64,000 bases of DNA, taken from assembly GCF_000657795.2 (NCBI RefSeq), contig NZ_JHEP02000009.1, positions 62,001-126,000 on the forward strand, read 5' to 3'. Every line of letters begins with the position of its first letter. The stretch's first letter is position 1. The notes below the pieces were generated by a model. That model was not told where the DNA came from. It saw only the letters and a program-made list of their open reading frames with translations, and made no database searches. Below, piece by piece: positions 18,306-27,438 of the stretch. Source of the DNA: Bordetella pseudohinzii (GTDB lineage Bacteria > Pseudomonadota > Gammaproteobacteria > Burkholderiales > Burkholderiaceae_B). The translations under genes and the position numbers were made by a program.

Positions 18306-19522
18306 ACATGCAAGCCTATATCTACGATGCGGTGAGGACGCCCCGAGGGCGGGGCAAGGCCAATGGCGCCTTGCACACATTGTCCCCGCTGGAACTGGGC
18401 GCGGCCGTGCTGCGCGCCGTGCCGCAACGCGGCGGATTCGCGCCCCAGGCGCTGGACGAAGTCATTCTCGGCTGCGTGGAGGCGGTCGACGATCAGGGAG
18501 CCAACCTGGCGCGCTCGGCGGCGTTGGCCGCCGGTTATGGCGATAGCGTGCCCGGTTTCATGGTGGCGCGCTTCTGCGGCTCGGCGCTGGATGCCGTCAA
18601 TGCCGCCGCCGCCAAGGTCATGGCCGGACAGGCGGACGGCGTGGTGGCCGGAGGCGTGGAGATGAACTCGCTGGTGCCCATGCTGGTGGGCACCGGCGGG
18701 CCTTCGGTGAGCGATGTGTTCTTCAACGACCTGGTGCTGCAGACCCCGCAGGGTGTCGCCGCCGACTTGATCGCCACCCTGGAGGACTTCGGGCGCGACG
18801 ATGTGGACGCCTACGCGGCGGCCTCGCATGCGCGCGCCGCCCGCGCCCAGCGCGAGGGTTGGTTCGAGGGCTCGCTGGTGCCGGTCCATGATGCCAATGG
18901 CGCGCTCATGCTGGCTCATGACGAACTGGTGCGTCCCGAAACCACGGTGCAAAGCCTGGCCCAGCTCAAGCCATCGTTCGCAGAGAGCGGCGAGAAGCTG
19001 GGTTTTGACGCCACGGTGCGCTACCGCTATGCGGGGGTCGACAGCATCCGCCATGTCCATCATGCGGGCAATTCTTCGGGGATCGCCGATGGAGCCTCGG
19101 CCGTGCTGGTAGGCAGCGCGGCCTTCGGCAAGCAGGCCGGCCTGCGCCCGCGCGCGCGCATCCTGGCCACGGCGAGCGCCGGCACCGACCCTTGTCTGAT
19201 GCTCACCGCGCCCGTGCCGGCCAGCCAGCGCTGCCTGGCGCGCGCCGGCCTGACGGCGGCCGACATCGACCTGTTCGAAGTCAACGAGGCGTTTGCCTCG
19301 GTGGTGCTGCACTACATGCGGCACATGGACGTCCCGCAAGAGAAGATCAATGTGGCTGGAGGCGCTATCGCCCTGGGCCATCCGGTGGGCGCGACCGGAG
19401 GGATGCTGGTCGGCATGGCGTTGGACGAACTGGAGCGGCGCGGCGCGCGCCGGGCCTTGGTGACCATGTGCACCGGCCTGGGGATGGCGGTGGCGACGCT
19501 GATCGAGCGCGTGGCGCAATAG
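18302..19522 (+). CDS. Thiolase (acetyl-CoA C-acyltransferase)
   Basis: Thiolase of 406 aa completing beta-oxidation by cleaving a 3-ketoacyl-CoA. The nucleophilic Cys is in VARFCGSALDAVN (about residue 92), followed by FEVNEAFASVVLHYM (about 323-337), the His motif GGAIALGHPVGATGG (about 350-365) and the second Cys in MCTGLGMAVA near the C-terminus. The ATG at 18302 gives the standard thiolase N-terminus (AYIYDAVRTPRGRGK). It overlaps the upstream stop by four bases. Confidence 0.94.
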   Translation: MNMQAYIYDAVRTPRGRGKANGALHTLSPLELGAAVLRAVPQRGGFAPQALDEVILGCVEAVDDQGANLARSAALAAGYGDSVPGFMVARFCGSALDAVNAAAAKVMAGQADGVVAGGVEMNSLVPMLVGTGGPSVSDVFFNDLVLQTPQGVAADLIATLEDFGRDDVDAYAAASHARAARAQREGWFEGSLVPVHDANGALMLAHDELVRPETTVQSLAQLKPSFAESGEKLGFDATVRYRYAGVDSIRHVHHAGNSSGIADGASAVLVGSAAFGKQAGLRPRARILATASAGTDPCLMLTAPVPASQRCLARAGLTAADIDLFEVNEAFASVVLHYMRHMDVPQEKINVAGGAIALGHPVGATGGMLVGMALDELERRGARRALVTMCTGLGMAVATLIERVAQ

Positions 19523-19532
19523 GGGAAGAAAG

Positions 19533-21647
19533 ATGATCGACTACAGGCTGGATGACGATGGCGTGGCGCACATCGTCTGGAACAACCCCGAAGGGGACGT
19601 CAACATCAAGAACGCCGCTTCCATGGCGGCCTTCGTGGCGGCCGTGGACGGCGCCATCGCCGATCCGGCGGTCAAGGGCGTGGTCATTGCCTCGGCCAAG
19701 CGGGACTTCCTGGCCGGCGGCGACCTCAACGCGGTCTACGCGGCCGCCACGCCGGCCGAAGCCATCGCCAATGTGCGCGAGATCGGCCAGTGCCTGCGCC
19801 GTATGGAGACTTGCGGCAAGCCCTTTGTCGCCGCCATCAATGGCTCGGCCCTGGGCGGCGGGCTGGAGCTGGCCCTGGCCTGCCATCATCGCATCGCGGC
19901 CGATACGCCGCGCACGCGCCTGGGCCTGCCCGAGGTCGCGCTGGGTTTGATTCCGGGCTGCGGCGGCACGCAACGGCTGCCGCGCCTGATCGGCATCGCC
20001 CCGGCTGCAAGGCTGATGCTGGCCGGGCAGGCGCTGCCGGTCGGTGAGGCCGCGCGCCTGGGGGTGATCGATGAGGTGGTCGCGCCCGAGGCGCTGGCCG
20101 GAGCCGCGCGCGATTGGGTGCTGGCCCATCCGCAGGCGCGCCAGCCCTGGGACGCCAAAGGCTTTCGCTATCCGGACTTCGAACCCCAGTCGCGCGAAGG
20201 ACGCTGGTTCTTCTTTTACGAGTGGCCCAAGCTGCGCCGCAAGTCGCCGGCCGGTGATCTGGCGCCGGGCGTCCTGCTGCACGTATTGGGCCAGGGGCTG
20301 GAGCGCGGCATTGATGCCGGCCTGGCCATCGAGGCCCGCTACTTCGGCATGGTGGCGGCGTCGCCCTCGGCCAAGAACCGCATCCGCACGCAGTTCTTCG
20401 CCGCCTCGGCGGCGCGCAAGCAGCAGGGCCGTCCATCCGGAGAGCCCGCCTTCGAGGCGCGCCGCGCCGGCGTGGTCGGCGCCGGGCTCATGGGCGGCGG
20501 CATCGCGCTGGTGTGCGCCCAGGCTGGCATCGAGACCGTGCTCTTGGACGCCTCGGCCGAGCAGGCCGAACGCGGCAAACAGCGCATCGCCGACAATCTG
20601 GAGGCTGCCGTGGCGCGGGACCGCATGACGGCGCGACAGCGCCAGGACATCCTGGCGCGCATCCAGGTGGCGAGCGATTATGCCGCGCTAGCGGGTTGTG
20701 ATCTGGTGCTCGAAGCCGTGCTGGAATCGGCCGAGGTCAAGACCGAGGTGTTCGGCAAGATCCGGGCGCATGCCGGGGAGGATGTGCTGATCGCGTCCAA
20801 CACCTCGACGCTGTCCATCAGCGGCCTGGCGCGCGGCCAGCGCTCGCCCGAGCGCTTCATCGGCCTGCATTTTTTCGCGCCTGTCGAACGCATGGCCCTG
20901 GTCGAAGTGATCCTGGGCAGACAGACTTCGCGGCGCAGCCAGGCCGAGGCGCTGGATTTCCTCAAGCAGATACGCAAGACGCCGGTGGTGGCCAACGATG
21001 GTCCGGGCTTTTTCACATCGCGCGTGGTGGCGGCCTATACCCGCGAGGCGCTGATCATGCTGCAGGAGGGCCTGCCGCCCGCCCTGATCGACAACGCCGC
21101 CGTGAGCGCGGGCATGCCCATCGGACCGCTGGCCATGGCCGACCTGACCTCCTATGACTTGCTGGCGGACATTCTCGCCAGCCTGGCGCGCACTGGCCTG
21201 GGCACGGCGCGCGAATCGACCGACGCCCTGGCGGCCGCCCGCCGCCTGGTGGAGGCGGGACGCAGCGGACGCAAGTGCGGCGGCGGCGTGTACGACTACG
21301 CCGGTTCCGTCCGCGCGCCCTGGGACGGCTGCGCCGGCCTGTTCCCGCCCGCGGCGCGTCTGCCCGCGCTACAGGAGGTGCAGCAACGTCTGCTGCATAT
21401 CCAGTCGCTGGAAACGCTGCATGCGATGGACGAAGGCGTCGTGGCCGCGCCGCTGGAGATCGACCTCGCTTCGGTGCTGGGCTGGGGCTATCCGGCCTGG
21501 CGCGGCGGGGTGCTGGGCCATATCGACGCAACCGGTCCCCGGGAGTTCCTGCGCCAATGCGAAGCGCTGGCCGAGCGCCACGGCGAGCGCTTCCGCGCGC
21601 CGGCGTCGCTGCGCGCGCGGGCGGACGCGCGCTTTCATGCGCAATAG
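19533..21647 (+). CDS. Fused enoyl-CoA hydratase / 3-hydroxyacyl-CoA dehydrogenase (FadB/FadJ-like)
   Basis: Bifunctional beta-oxidation enzyme of 704 aa. Residues 1-300 form the crotonase domain, with ALGGGLELALACHHRIAAD (about 107-125) and GLPEVALGLIPGCGGTQRLP (about 130-150) carrying the oxyanion loop and catalytic Glu residues. The NAD-binding half begins with GVVGAGLMGGGIALVCAQAG (about 312-331), then NTSTLSISGLA, the catalytic-His strand GLHFFAPVERMALVEVI (about 447) and NDGPGFFTSRVV. The C-terminal 3HCDH domain repeats follow. It is shorter than E. coli FadJ by a few residues only. Together with the neighbours it completes a full beta-oxidation spiral. Confidence 0.95.
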   Translation: MIDYRLDDDGVAHIVWNNPEGDVNIKNAASMAAFVAAVDGAIADPAVKGVVIASAKRDFLAGGDLNAVYAAATPAEAIANVREIGQCLRRMETCGKPFVAAINGSALGGGLELALACHHRIAADTPRTRLGLPEVALGLIPGCGGTQRLPRLIGIAPAARLMLAGQALPVGEAARLGVIDEVVAPEALAGAARDWVLAHPQARQPWDAKGFRYPDFEPQSREGRWFFFYEWPKLRRKSPAGDLAPGVLLHVLGQGLERGIDAGLAIEARYFGMVAASPSAKNRIRTQFFAASAARKQQGRPSGEPAFEARRAGVVGAGLMGGGIALVCAQAGIETVLLDASAEQAERGKQRIADNLEAAVARDRMTARQRQDILARIQVASDYAALAGCDLVLEAVLESAEVKTEVFGKIRAHAGEDVLIASNTSTLSISGLARGQRSPERFIGLHFFAPVERMALVEVILGRQTSRRSQAEALDFLKQIRKTPVVANDGPGFFTSRVVAAYTREALIMLQEGLPPALIDNAAVSAGMPIGPLAMADLTSYDLLADILASLARTGLGTARESTDALAAARRLVEAGRSGRKCGGGVYDYAGSVRAPWDGCAGLFPPAARLPALQEVQQRLLHIQSLETLHAMDEGVVAAPLEIDLASVLGWGYPAWRGGVLGHIDATGPREFLRQCEALAERHGERFRAPASLRARADARFHAQ

Positions 21648-21657
21648 GGAGACAGTC

Positions 21658-22071
21658 ATGATCATGCTGGGCAGGCAAGAAGCCGAAGAGACATTGCGCA
21701 CGGCCATGCCGGGCTGCGTGCGCGGCCTGGGCATCGCCGTGGAGGATCTGGGCCCGGGACGCGCGGTGCTGCGCATGCCGCCGGGCGAGGCGGCATGCCG
21801 CGAGGGCGGGATCTTCTCCGGGCAGGCGCTCTCGGCGTTGGCCGATACCGCCATGTGTTTTGCCGTCTGGACCGACGGCCGGGGCCGCCGCCCAGTGGCC
21901 ACCATCGATTTGCATATGACTTTTATCAGCGGCTGCGCGGGCGAGGAGGTGGTCGCCACCGCCGAATTGCTGCGCTCCGGGCGCGGCCATGCCTTCACGC
22001 GCGTGGACATTGTGTCGGCGGGCGGCAAGGCCATCGCCAGCGGCATGGCCACTTTCGGGCTGCCCGCATGA
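21658..22071 (+). CDS. PaaI-family thioesterase (hotdog fold)
   Basis: Small acyl-CoA thioesterase of 137 aa. The segment EGGIFSGQALSALADTAMCFA (about residues 48-68, given in part) corresponds to the PaaI hotdog helix, in which the usual HGG is GGIFSG, and TIDLHMTFISG (about 84-95) is the following core strand. The usual catalytic His/Asn-Gly pattern is thus altered, so activity should be checked. In aromatic-CoA pathways such enzymes release CoA from dead-end intermediates. The ATG at 21658 follows the fusion gene by 10 bp, and the stop overlaps the next start (ATGA). Confidence 0.85.
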   Translation: MIMLGRQEAEETLRTAMPGCVRGLGIAVEDLGPGRAVLRMPPGEAACREGGIFSGQALSALADTAMCFAVWTDGRGRRPVATIDLHMTFISGCAGEEVVATAELLRSGRGHAFTRVDIVSAGGKAIASGMATFGLPA

Positions 22072-23261
22072 GCGCGCGCATCATCATCGTGGGCGGCGGC
22101 ATCGGCGGCCTGGCCCTGGCCGGCCTGCTGCTTGGCCGCGGCATGCAGGTGCAGGTCTGCGAGCAGGCGGCGCGGCTGGGCGAGATCGGCGCCGGCATCC
22201 AACTCAGTCCCAATGCCATGAAGGTGGTCCGCGCCCTGGGGCTGGAGACCGGCGCGCGAGACTGCGCTTTCCAGCCCGAGGCCTTCGTGGGCTGGGACTG
22301 GAAGTCTGGCAAGGCGCTGTACCGCACACCCATCAAAGACCTGTACGAATCGCTCTATGGCGCGCCCTATCTGCACATCCACCGCGCCGATATCCATGGC
22401 CTGCTGGCCCGCGCGCTGCCGCCCGAGGTCCTGAACCTGGACGCCCAGGTCGAGGCTATCGAGGAGGAGGGCGAAGCGGTCCGCGTGCGTCTGGCCGATG
22501 GCCGCAGCCTGGCCGGCGACGTGCTGATCGGCGCCGACGGCATCCATTCGGTGGTCCGGCGCCATCTCTTCGGCGATGCGCCGCCGCGCTTTACCGGCAA
22601 TATGTGCTGGCGGGCCATGGTGGACACCGCGGACCTGCCGCCGGGCTGGGTGCCGCCGGTGGCCTCGAACTGGCTGGGCCCGCACGGCCATGTGGTGCAG
22701 TACTACGTGCGCGGCGGCCGCGCGGTCAATATCGTGGCCGTGCTCGAAACCCGCCAATGGACCTCGGAATCCTGGACCACGCCCAGCAGCGTGGAGGAAC
22801 TGACGGCGGCCTTCTCGGGCTGGCATCCACGGCTGCGCACCGTGCTGGAGCGCTCGGGCGAGATATTCCGTTGGGGCCTGTTCGACCGCGATCCCTTGGC
22901 GCAATGGAGCCGGGGCCGCATTTCGTTGCTGGGCGATGCGGCCCATCCCATGTTGCCTTTCCTGGCCCAGGGCGCCGGGCAGGCCATCGAGGACGCCTAC
23001 GCCTTGGCCGCCTGGCTGGCGGCCCGCCCGCGGGATCCCGTCGGGGCCCTGCGCGCCTATGAACAAGAGCGCCAGGGCCGCACGGCGCGCGTGCAGCTGG
23101 GCGCCCGCGCGCGCGGCAAGACCGTGCACCTGGCCTCGCCGCTGGCGCGATGGCGCCGCAATCTGCGTTTCAAGCTGCAGGGCTTGAGAAACCCGGCGGC
23201 CACTTCGCACCAGGCCGAGTGGATCTACGCCCACGACGTCACGCGCGTTCCCCGCGAGTAG
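22068..23261 (+). CDS. FAD-dependent aromatic monooxygenase (salicylate / 3-hydroxybenzoate hydroxylase-like)
   Basis: Class A flavoprotein hydroxylase of 397 aa. The FAD motifs are complete: GxGxxG in IIIVGGGIGGLALAG (residues 5-19), the DG motif VLIGADGIHSVVRRHLFG (about 144-161) and the GD motif ISLLGDAAHPMLPFLAQGAG (about 284-303). The IGAGIQLSPNAMKVVRALGL segment (about 38-58) is typical of the salicylate hydroxylase branch. It should hydroxylate, or decarboxylate and hydroxylate, an aromatic acid using NAD(P)H. Its overlap with the thioesterase gene ties an aromatic hydroxylation to the CoA pathway upstream. The exact substrate is not readable. Confidence 0.9.
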   Translation: MSARIIIVGGGIGGLALAGLLLGRGMQVQVCEQAARLGEIGAGIQLSPNAMKVVRALGLETGARDCAFQPEAFVGWDWKSGKALYRTPIKDLYESLYGAPYLHIHRADIHGLLARALPPEVLNLDAQVEAIEEEGEAVRVRLADGRSLAGDVLIGADGIHSVVRRHLFGDAPPRFTGNMCWRAMVDTADLPPGWVPPVASNWLGPHGHVVQYYVRGGRAVNIVAVLETRQWTSESWTTPSSVEELTAAFSGWHPRLRTVLERSGEIFRWGLFDRDPLAQWSRGRISLLGDAAHPMLPFLAQGAGQAIEDAYALAAWLAARPRDPVGALRAYEQERQGRTARVQLGARARGKTVHLASPLARWRRNLRFKLQGLRNPAATSHQAEWIYAHDVTRVPRE

Positions 23262-23297
23262 GCGCGGCACGCGCATAAAAACGACAGGAGACACACC

Positions 23298-24287
23298 ATG
23301 CAATCGAGGCTAAATTCCCGGCGACGCAGCCTGCTCAAGGCCAGCGCCGCGCTCATCGGCCTGCCTGGCCTGGCCCTGGCCGAAGCCGCCGAATGGCCGC
23401 GGCGGCCAGTGAGGTTCATCGTGCCCTTCGCGCCGGGCGGCGGGGCCGACATCGCCACCCGCATGACGGCCGAACGCCTGCAGGCGCTTTGGGGCGGCGT
23501 GCCAGCCATCGTGGAGAACAAGGCCGGCGCCAACACCGTGATCGCGGCCAGCTCGGTGCTCAATTCGGCGCGCGATGGCAGCACTTTCCTGGCCACCATC
23601 GGCCTGACCATGCAGCTGCCGGCCTTGATGAACGAGGTCCCGTTCGATCCCATGCGGGACCTGTTGCCGGTAGGCGCGCTCACGCTGGAGCAGTTGGTGC
23701 TGGTCACCCATCCGCGGTCCGGGTTCAAGAGCTTCACCGAGATGGAGCAGGTCGCCCGGGGCAAGAAAAATCTGGCCTTCGGCTCTTATGGCGTGGGTTC
23801 GCAATCCCATTTGCTGCTCAATGAGATCAACAAGGCGACCGGCGTCGAGATCCTCCATGTGCCCTACAAGGGCGCGGCGCCCGCCGTGCAGGCCGTGATG
23901 GCGGGCGAGGTGGCGCTGGCGCTGACCAATCTGGGCACGGTCAAGGAGCATGTGGCGTCGGGCCGCCTCCTGGCCCTGGCGGTCACGGGCGGTAAACGCT
24001 ACCGCTTCGTGCCCCAGGTGCCTACTTTGAAGGAGTGCGGGGTCGCGGGTTTCGATACCCCGTCGTGGATAGGCGTGTTCGCGCCCAAGGGGGTGCCGGA
24101 GTCCATCATCGAACGCGCCAGCCAGACCCTGCGCAGCGCGTTGCGGGCGCCGGAACTGCTGGCGCGCCTGGAGGGATTCTGCCAAGAGCCCGGCGACATG
24201 AGCCGCGCCGAGTTCGCGGCCCTGGTTGCCCAAGGCACCGAGGACGCCGTGCGCATGATCCGCGCCAGCGGCATCAAACTCAGCTGA
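23298..24287 (+). CDS. Bug-family (TctC) periplasmic solute receptor
   Basis: Periplasmic binding protein of 329 aa for a carboxylated substrate. The leader has an SRRRSLLKA twin-arginine-like motif and a hydrophobic stretch ending ALAEA, then the Bug N-terminal strand WPRRPVRFIVPFAPGGGADI. The IVENKAGAN motif (about 72-80) and LHVPYKGAAPAVQAVMAGEV (about 190-210) are the two ligand-binding loops of the family. It closes the acyl-CoA operon, which suggests it captures the pathway substrate. No membrane components (TctA/B) accompany it. The stop faces the convergent LysR gene 30 bp away. Confidence 0.92.
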   Translation: MQSRLNSRRRSLLKASAALIGLPGLALAEAAEWPRRPVRFIVPFAPGGGADIATRMTAERLQALWGGVPAIVENKAGANTVIAASSVLNSARDGSTFLATIGLTMQLPALMNEVPFDPMRDLLPVGALTLEQLVLVTHPRSGFKSFTEMEQVARGKKNLAFGSYGVGSQSHLLLNEINKATGVEILHVPYKGAAPAVQAVMAGEVALALTNLGTVKEHVASGRLLALAVTGGKRYRFVPQVPTLKECGVAGFDTPSWIGVFAPKGVPESIIERASQTLRSALRAPELLARLEGFCQEPGDMSRAEFAALVAQGTEDAVRMIRASGIKLS

Positions 24288-24317
24288 GCGCGGCGGGCGG
24301 CGGCGTTTCCTGGAGAC

Positions 24318-25253
24318 TTACCGCCGCGCCTGCGAAGACCGGCCCGCCTCGCGGCTCCAATCCTGGGCCTGGAACCAGCCGCGCAGGTGGTCGACGAAGA
24401 GCCGCACCTTGAAGGGCTGGTAGCGCTTGCTCTGCACGATGGCGTAGATGTCCAGTGCCTCGCAGCGGTAGTCCGGGAGCAGTACTTCCAGGCTGCCGTT
24501 GCGGATGTCTTCGTCGACCATGTAGCTGGGGTGCATGGAGATCCCGTGATGCCCTTTGGCCAGGCGCAGGATGGCTTCGCCCAGGTTGGCGTTGAAGTCG
24601 CCGCGCACGTGCACGCTGTGCAGTTCGCCGTCGGCGCCGGTGAACTGCCAGTGGCCGGTGGCCGCCTTGAGTTGGTGGATCAGGCAGTTGTGCTGCTCCA
24701 AGTCCTTGGGGCGCCGCGGGCGGCCATGGGCGTCGAGGTATTGGCGCGTGGCGACCAGCAGCTGTGGAACCATGGCGATCTTGTAGGCGATCTGGTTGCT
24801 GTTGCGCAGGCGCGGGGCGATGCGCAGCGATAGGTCCATGTTCTCGGCGATAAGGTCGCCGCGTCCGTCGTCGATCAGCAGCGAGACCTGGACTTCGGGA
24901 TAGGTCTGCAGAAAGGCCTGCACGGCCGGCGCGAGGTGCACGGCGCCGAAGGAGGGCGGCGAGCCGACGCGGATGCGTCCGCTGGGGCGTTGCACGGGGC
25001 TGCGCACCAGGTCCTTCAGGTTTTTGACGGCGTGGGCCAGGAGGTCCGCATTCTGCAGCAGCACCGCGCCGCTTTCGGTGAGGCTGACGCGCTTGGTGTT
25101 GCGATTGAGCAGCTGGGTCTCGAACTCGGCCTCCAGCCAGGCGATCTTCTTGGTGATGGCCGAGCGGCTGGTGCCCAGGCGTTCGGCGGCCTTGGAAAAG
25201 CTCAAGCCCTTGGCCACTTCAACGAAGACCTCCATGCACTCGATCGTATTCAT
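24318..25253 (-). CDS. LysR-family regulator between the two catabolic operons
   Basis: Regulator of 311 aa. The N-terminal winged helix-turn-helix (residues 1-60) includes GLSFSKAAERLGTSRSAITK and LEAEFETQLLNRNTKRVSLT. The effector-binding domain follows. Its AHAVKNL / FGAVHLAPA / DLSLRIAPR features place it near the CrgA-type LysR branch. It is transcribed away from the maleylacetate-reductase-like gene, with 111 bp between the starts, the standard arrangement for a LysR activator and its target. The ATG at 25253 is preferred over one 63 bp upstream because the family starts at this point. Confidence 0.92.
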   Translation of the reverse strand: MNTIECMEVFVEVAKGLSFSKAAERLGTSRSAITKKIAWLEAEFETQLLNRNTKRVSLTESGAVLLQNADLLAHAVKNLKDLVRSPVQRPSGRIRVGSPPSFGAVHLAPAVQAFLQTYPEVQVSLLIDDGRGDLIAENMDLSLRIAPRLRNSNQIAYKIAMVPQLLVATRQYLDAHGRPRRPKDLEQHNCLIHQLKAATGHWQFTGADGELHSVHVRGDFNANLGEAILRLAKGHHGISMHPSYMVDEDIRNGSLEVLLPDYRCEALDIYAIVQSKRYQPFKVRLFVDHLRGWFQAQDWSREAGRSSQARR

Positions 25254-25324
25254 TGCGCCGCAACCTGTGTTTCTTTTCTGGAAAAACTGATTTGTCGCCA
25301 GTCCGCTGTTCTCCATAGGACCGC

Positions 25325-25346
25325 ATTCCTAGAATACCTCCTATTC
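25325..25346. promoter_or_regulatory. Clustered inverted repeats, candidate LysR site
   Basis: Two overlapping inverted repeats, ATTC-CTA-GAAT (25325-25335) and GAATA-CCTCC-TATTC (25332-25346), lie in the gap between LysR and the gene it faces. Such partially overlapping dyads are usual for LysR proteins. The site is only about 20 bp from the chosen GTG start of the downstream gene. Either the transcript has a short leader and the site acts on the lysR promoter, or the downstream start is different. Confidence 0.4.
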
Positions 25347-25364
25347 GAAACACTGGATGCGGAC

Positions 25365-26528
25365 GTGCTGGGCAGCCCTGATTTTGACTACCACCTCTAT
25401 GGCACCCGGGTGCGCTTTGCCCAGGGTTGCGCCGCAAAGCTGGCCGAGACGCTGGCTGCGCTGGGCTGCCGCCGTCCGGTGCTATTGATGCAGCGCCGCC
25501 TGGCGGCGTCGCCGGCCGGCCTGGCCTTGCGCGCGCAGCTCGCGGGGCTGGCGGCCGCGGTGCTGGACGGCGTGCCCGAGCACGGCAGCGTGGCGTATCT
25601 GGAAGCAGCGCTGGCCGATCTGCGCGTCCACCAGCCGGATGTCATTGTGGCGGCGGGCGGGGGCAGTGTGGCCGACAGCGCCAAGGCGCTGGCCCTGATG
25701 TTGCCCGCAGGCGCGAACCTGGCGGCCTATGCGGTCGGCCAGCCCGCGCCGCCGCGCCGCGCCTTGTTGCCCATCGTCAGCCTGCCGACGACGGCGGCGG
25801 CGGCCGAGGTCACACCGTCCATCGGCCTGGCCGAAGAGGGCCGCAAGCGTTTGTTCTGGTGCCGCGATGTGGCGGCGACCGAGGTGCTGATCGATCCCGA
25901 TCTGGCCGCCGGCCTGCCGCGGGAGCGCTTGCTGGCCACCGCCGTCAACGGCATCGCCCATGACCTGGAAGGGTTGTATTCGCGCCAGCGTTCGCCCGTG
26001 TCGGATGCGCTGGCCCTGCACTCATTGGGGCTGTTCGCCGTGGCGCTGGCGCCGGATACCGATCCGGCGGCGGCGCGGCGCCAGATCCTGGCCGCCGCCC
26101 ATTTGTCGGGCATGGTGCTGTCCATGGCGCGCACCTGCCTGCATCACGCCATCTGCCATGTGATCGGCGCGCGCCACGGCTTGGCCCACGGCGCGGTCAA
26201 TTGCGTGATGCTGCCCCATGTGCTGCGCTTCAATGCGCCGGCCGCGCCACAGGCGCTGGCCGCCGCGGCCCAGGCCATCGGGCGCGCCAGCGGCGCCCAG
26301 GGCGGCGTGGCCGCGCACGACTGGGTGATTGGCCTGCGCGAGGCGCATGGCCTGCCGGTGTCGCTGCGGGCGCTTGGTCTGGCCGCGGCCAATCTGCCCG
26401 AGATCGCGCGCTTGTGCATGCACGAGCGCGGCGTGGCCCTGAATCCGCGCGCGGTGCCCGATGCGGACACCGTGCTGCATTTACTTGAGCAGGCCTATGG
26501 GCCGGCGCTTTCCCGGAGCACAGCATGA
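25365..26528 (+). CDS. Iron-containing alcohol dehydrogenase family protein, maleylacetate reductase-like
   Basis: NAD(P)H-dependent reductase of about 387 aa. The nucleotide loop VIVAAGGGSVADSAKALAL is near residues 90-108, followed by PTTAAAAEVTP (about 143-153), where most alcohol dehydrogenases read TTxGTGSE. The metal-ligand helix reads AVNGIAHDLEG (about 194-204), with Asn where alcohol dehydrogenases have Asp. The downstream His motifs HHAICHVIGARHGLAHG are kept. Asn at this position is found in maleylacetate reductases, which reduce the C4-C5 bond of maleylacetate to 3-oxoadipate. The start is uncertain: GTG 25365 gives a family-like N-terminus, but no strong ribosome site is seen. 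It overlaps the dioxygenase gene by four bases. Confidence 0.78.
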   Translation: MLGSPDFDYHLYGTRVRFAQGCAAKLAETLAALGCRRPVLLMQRRLAASPAGLALRAQLAGLAAAVLDGVPEHGSVAYLEAALADLRVHQPDVIVAAGGGSVADSAKALALMLPAGANLAAYAVGQPAPPRRALLPIVSLPTTAAAAEVTPSIGLAEEGRKRLFWCRDVAATEVLIDPDLAAGLPRERLLATAVNGIAHDLEGLYSRQRSPVSDALALHSLGLFAVALAPDTDPAAARRQILAAAHLSGMVLSMARTCLHHAICHVIGARHGLAHGAVNCVMLPHVLRFNAPAAPQALAAAAQAIGRASGAQGGVAAHDWVIGLREAHGLPVSLRALGLAAANLPEIARLCMHERGVALNPRAVPDADTVLHLLEQAYGPALSRSTA

Positions 26529-27400
26529 GAATCGAACCCAAGAACGCCGCGCTGGGCGCGACCATCCACGACATCGATCTATCCCAGCCCTTGGATGAAT
26601 CCCGCTTCCGCGCCATCGAACAGGCGCTGGGCCGGTATGGCGTCTTGTCTTTCCCAAGCCAGACCTGGACCACGGCCCAGCAGCGCGCCTTCGCGCAGCG
26701 TTTTGGCCAGCTGGAGATCAATGTGGCCAACACCAGCCAGGACAACGAGTTCCCGGACGTGATGATCCTCTCCAATATGGTGGAGAAGGGCAGGCCGCTG
26801 GGCCTGAACGACGCCGGTCAGGACTGGCATACCGATATGTCGTACAGCCGGACCATAGCCTTCAGCAATGTGCTCTATGGCATCAGGATTCCGATGCGCG
26901 ACGGCCAGCCCCTGGGCAATACCGAGTTCTGCAATATGCACGCGGCCTATACGGACCTGCCGCAGGCGCTCAAGGACGAGCTCGACGGCATGACCATCAC
27001 GCATGATTTCAACAAGTTCTGGGAGAAGATGCGCAGCCAGCCGGGCAGCCGGCGCGCGCCGCTCACCGAGGAGCAGCGCCGACGCAAGCCGCCGGTGTCG
27101 CATCCCGTGTTCCTGCGGCACCCGATCACCGGGCGCAAGGTGCTGTATGCCAATCCGGGCTATTCGGTGCGCATCAATGAGCTGCCCGAGGCGCGCAGCG
27201 AGGAAGTGCTGGCCTTTCTGTTCGAGCATCAGCTTCAGGACAAGTACCGCTACCAGCACCGATGGACCGAGGGCGACGTGCTGATGTGGGACAACATGGG
27301 GACCATCCATAACGCCGTGGCCGACTACCGCCCCGACGAGCCGCGCTACATCCGCCGCTGTCAGGTCATGGCGGATCGATATTTCCCCGAGCTGTACTGA
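26525..27400 (+). CDS. TauD/TfdA-family 2-oxoglutarate-dependent dioxygenase
   Basis: Fe(II)/2-oxoglutarate dioxygenase of 291 aa. The iron ligands are visible: the HxD pair in QDWHTDMSYS (about residue 101) and the distal His in MGTIHNAVADYRPDEPR (about 261), with the oxoglutarate-binding Arg following (RYIRRCQVM, about 276-284). Family members hydroxylate next to a sulfonate, ether or carboxylate and so split taurine, 2,4-D-type aryloxyalkanoates or similar compounds. Here, beside a maleylacetate-reductase-like enzyme and a Bug receptor, an aryl-ether or aryl-alkanoate substrate is more likely than taurine. It is coupled to the previous gene by an ATGA overlap. Confidence 0.9.
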   Translation: MRIEPKNAALGATIHDIDLSQPLDESRFRAIEQALGRYGVLSFPSQTWTTAQQRAFAQRFGQLEINVANTSQDNEFPDVMILSNMVEKGRPLGLNDAGQDWHTDMSYSRTIAFSNVLYGIRIPMRDGQPLGNTEFCNMHAAYTDLPQALKDELDGMTITHDFNKFWEKMRSQPGSRRAPLTEEQRRRKPPVSHPVFLRHPITGRKVLYANPGYSVRINELPEARSEEVLAFLFEHQLQDKYRYQHRWTEGDVLMWDNMGTIHNAVADYRPDEPRYIRRCQVMADRYFPELY

Positions 27401-27438
27401 CCGCGGCCGGCACCACAATGACAAGAGGAGACTTTGCG

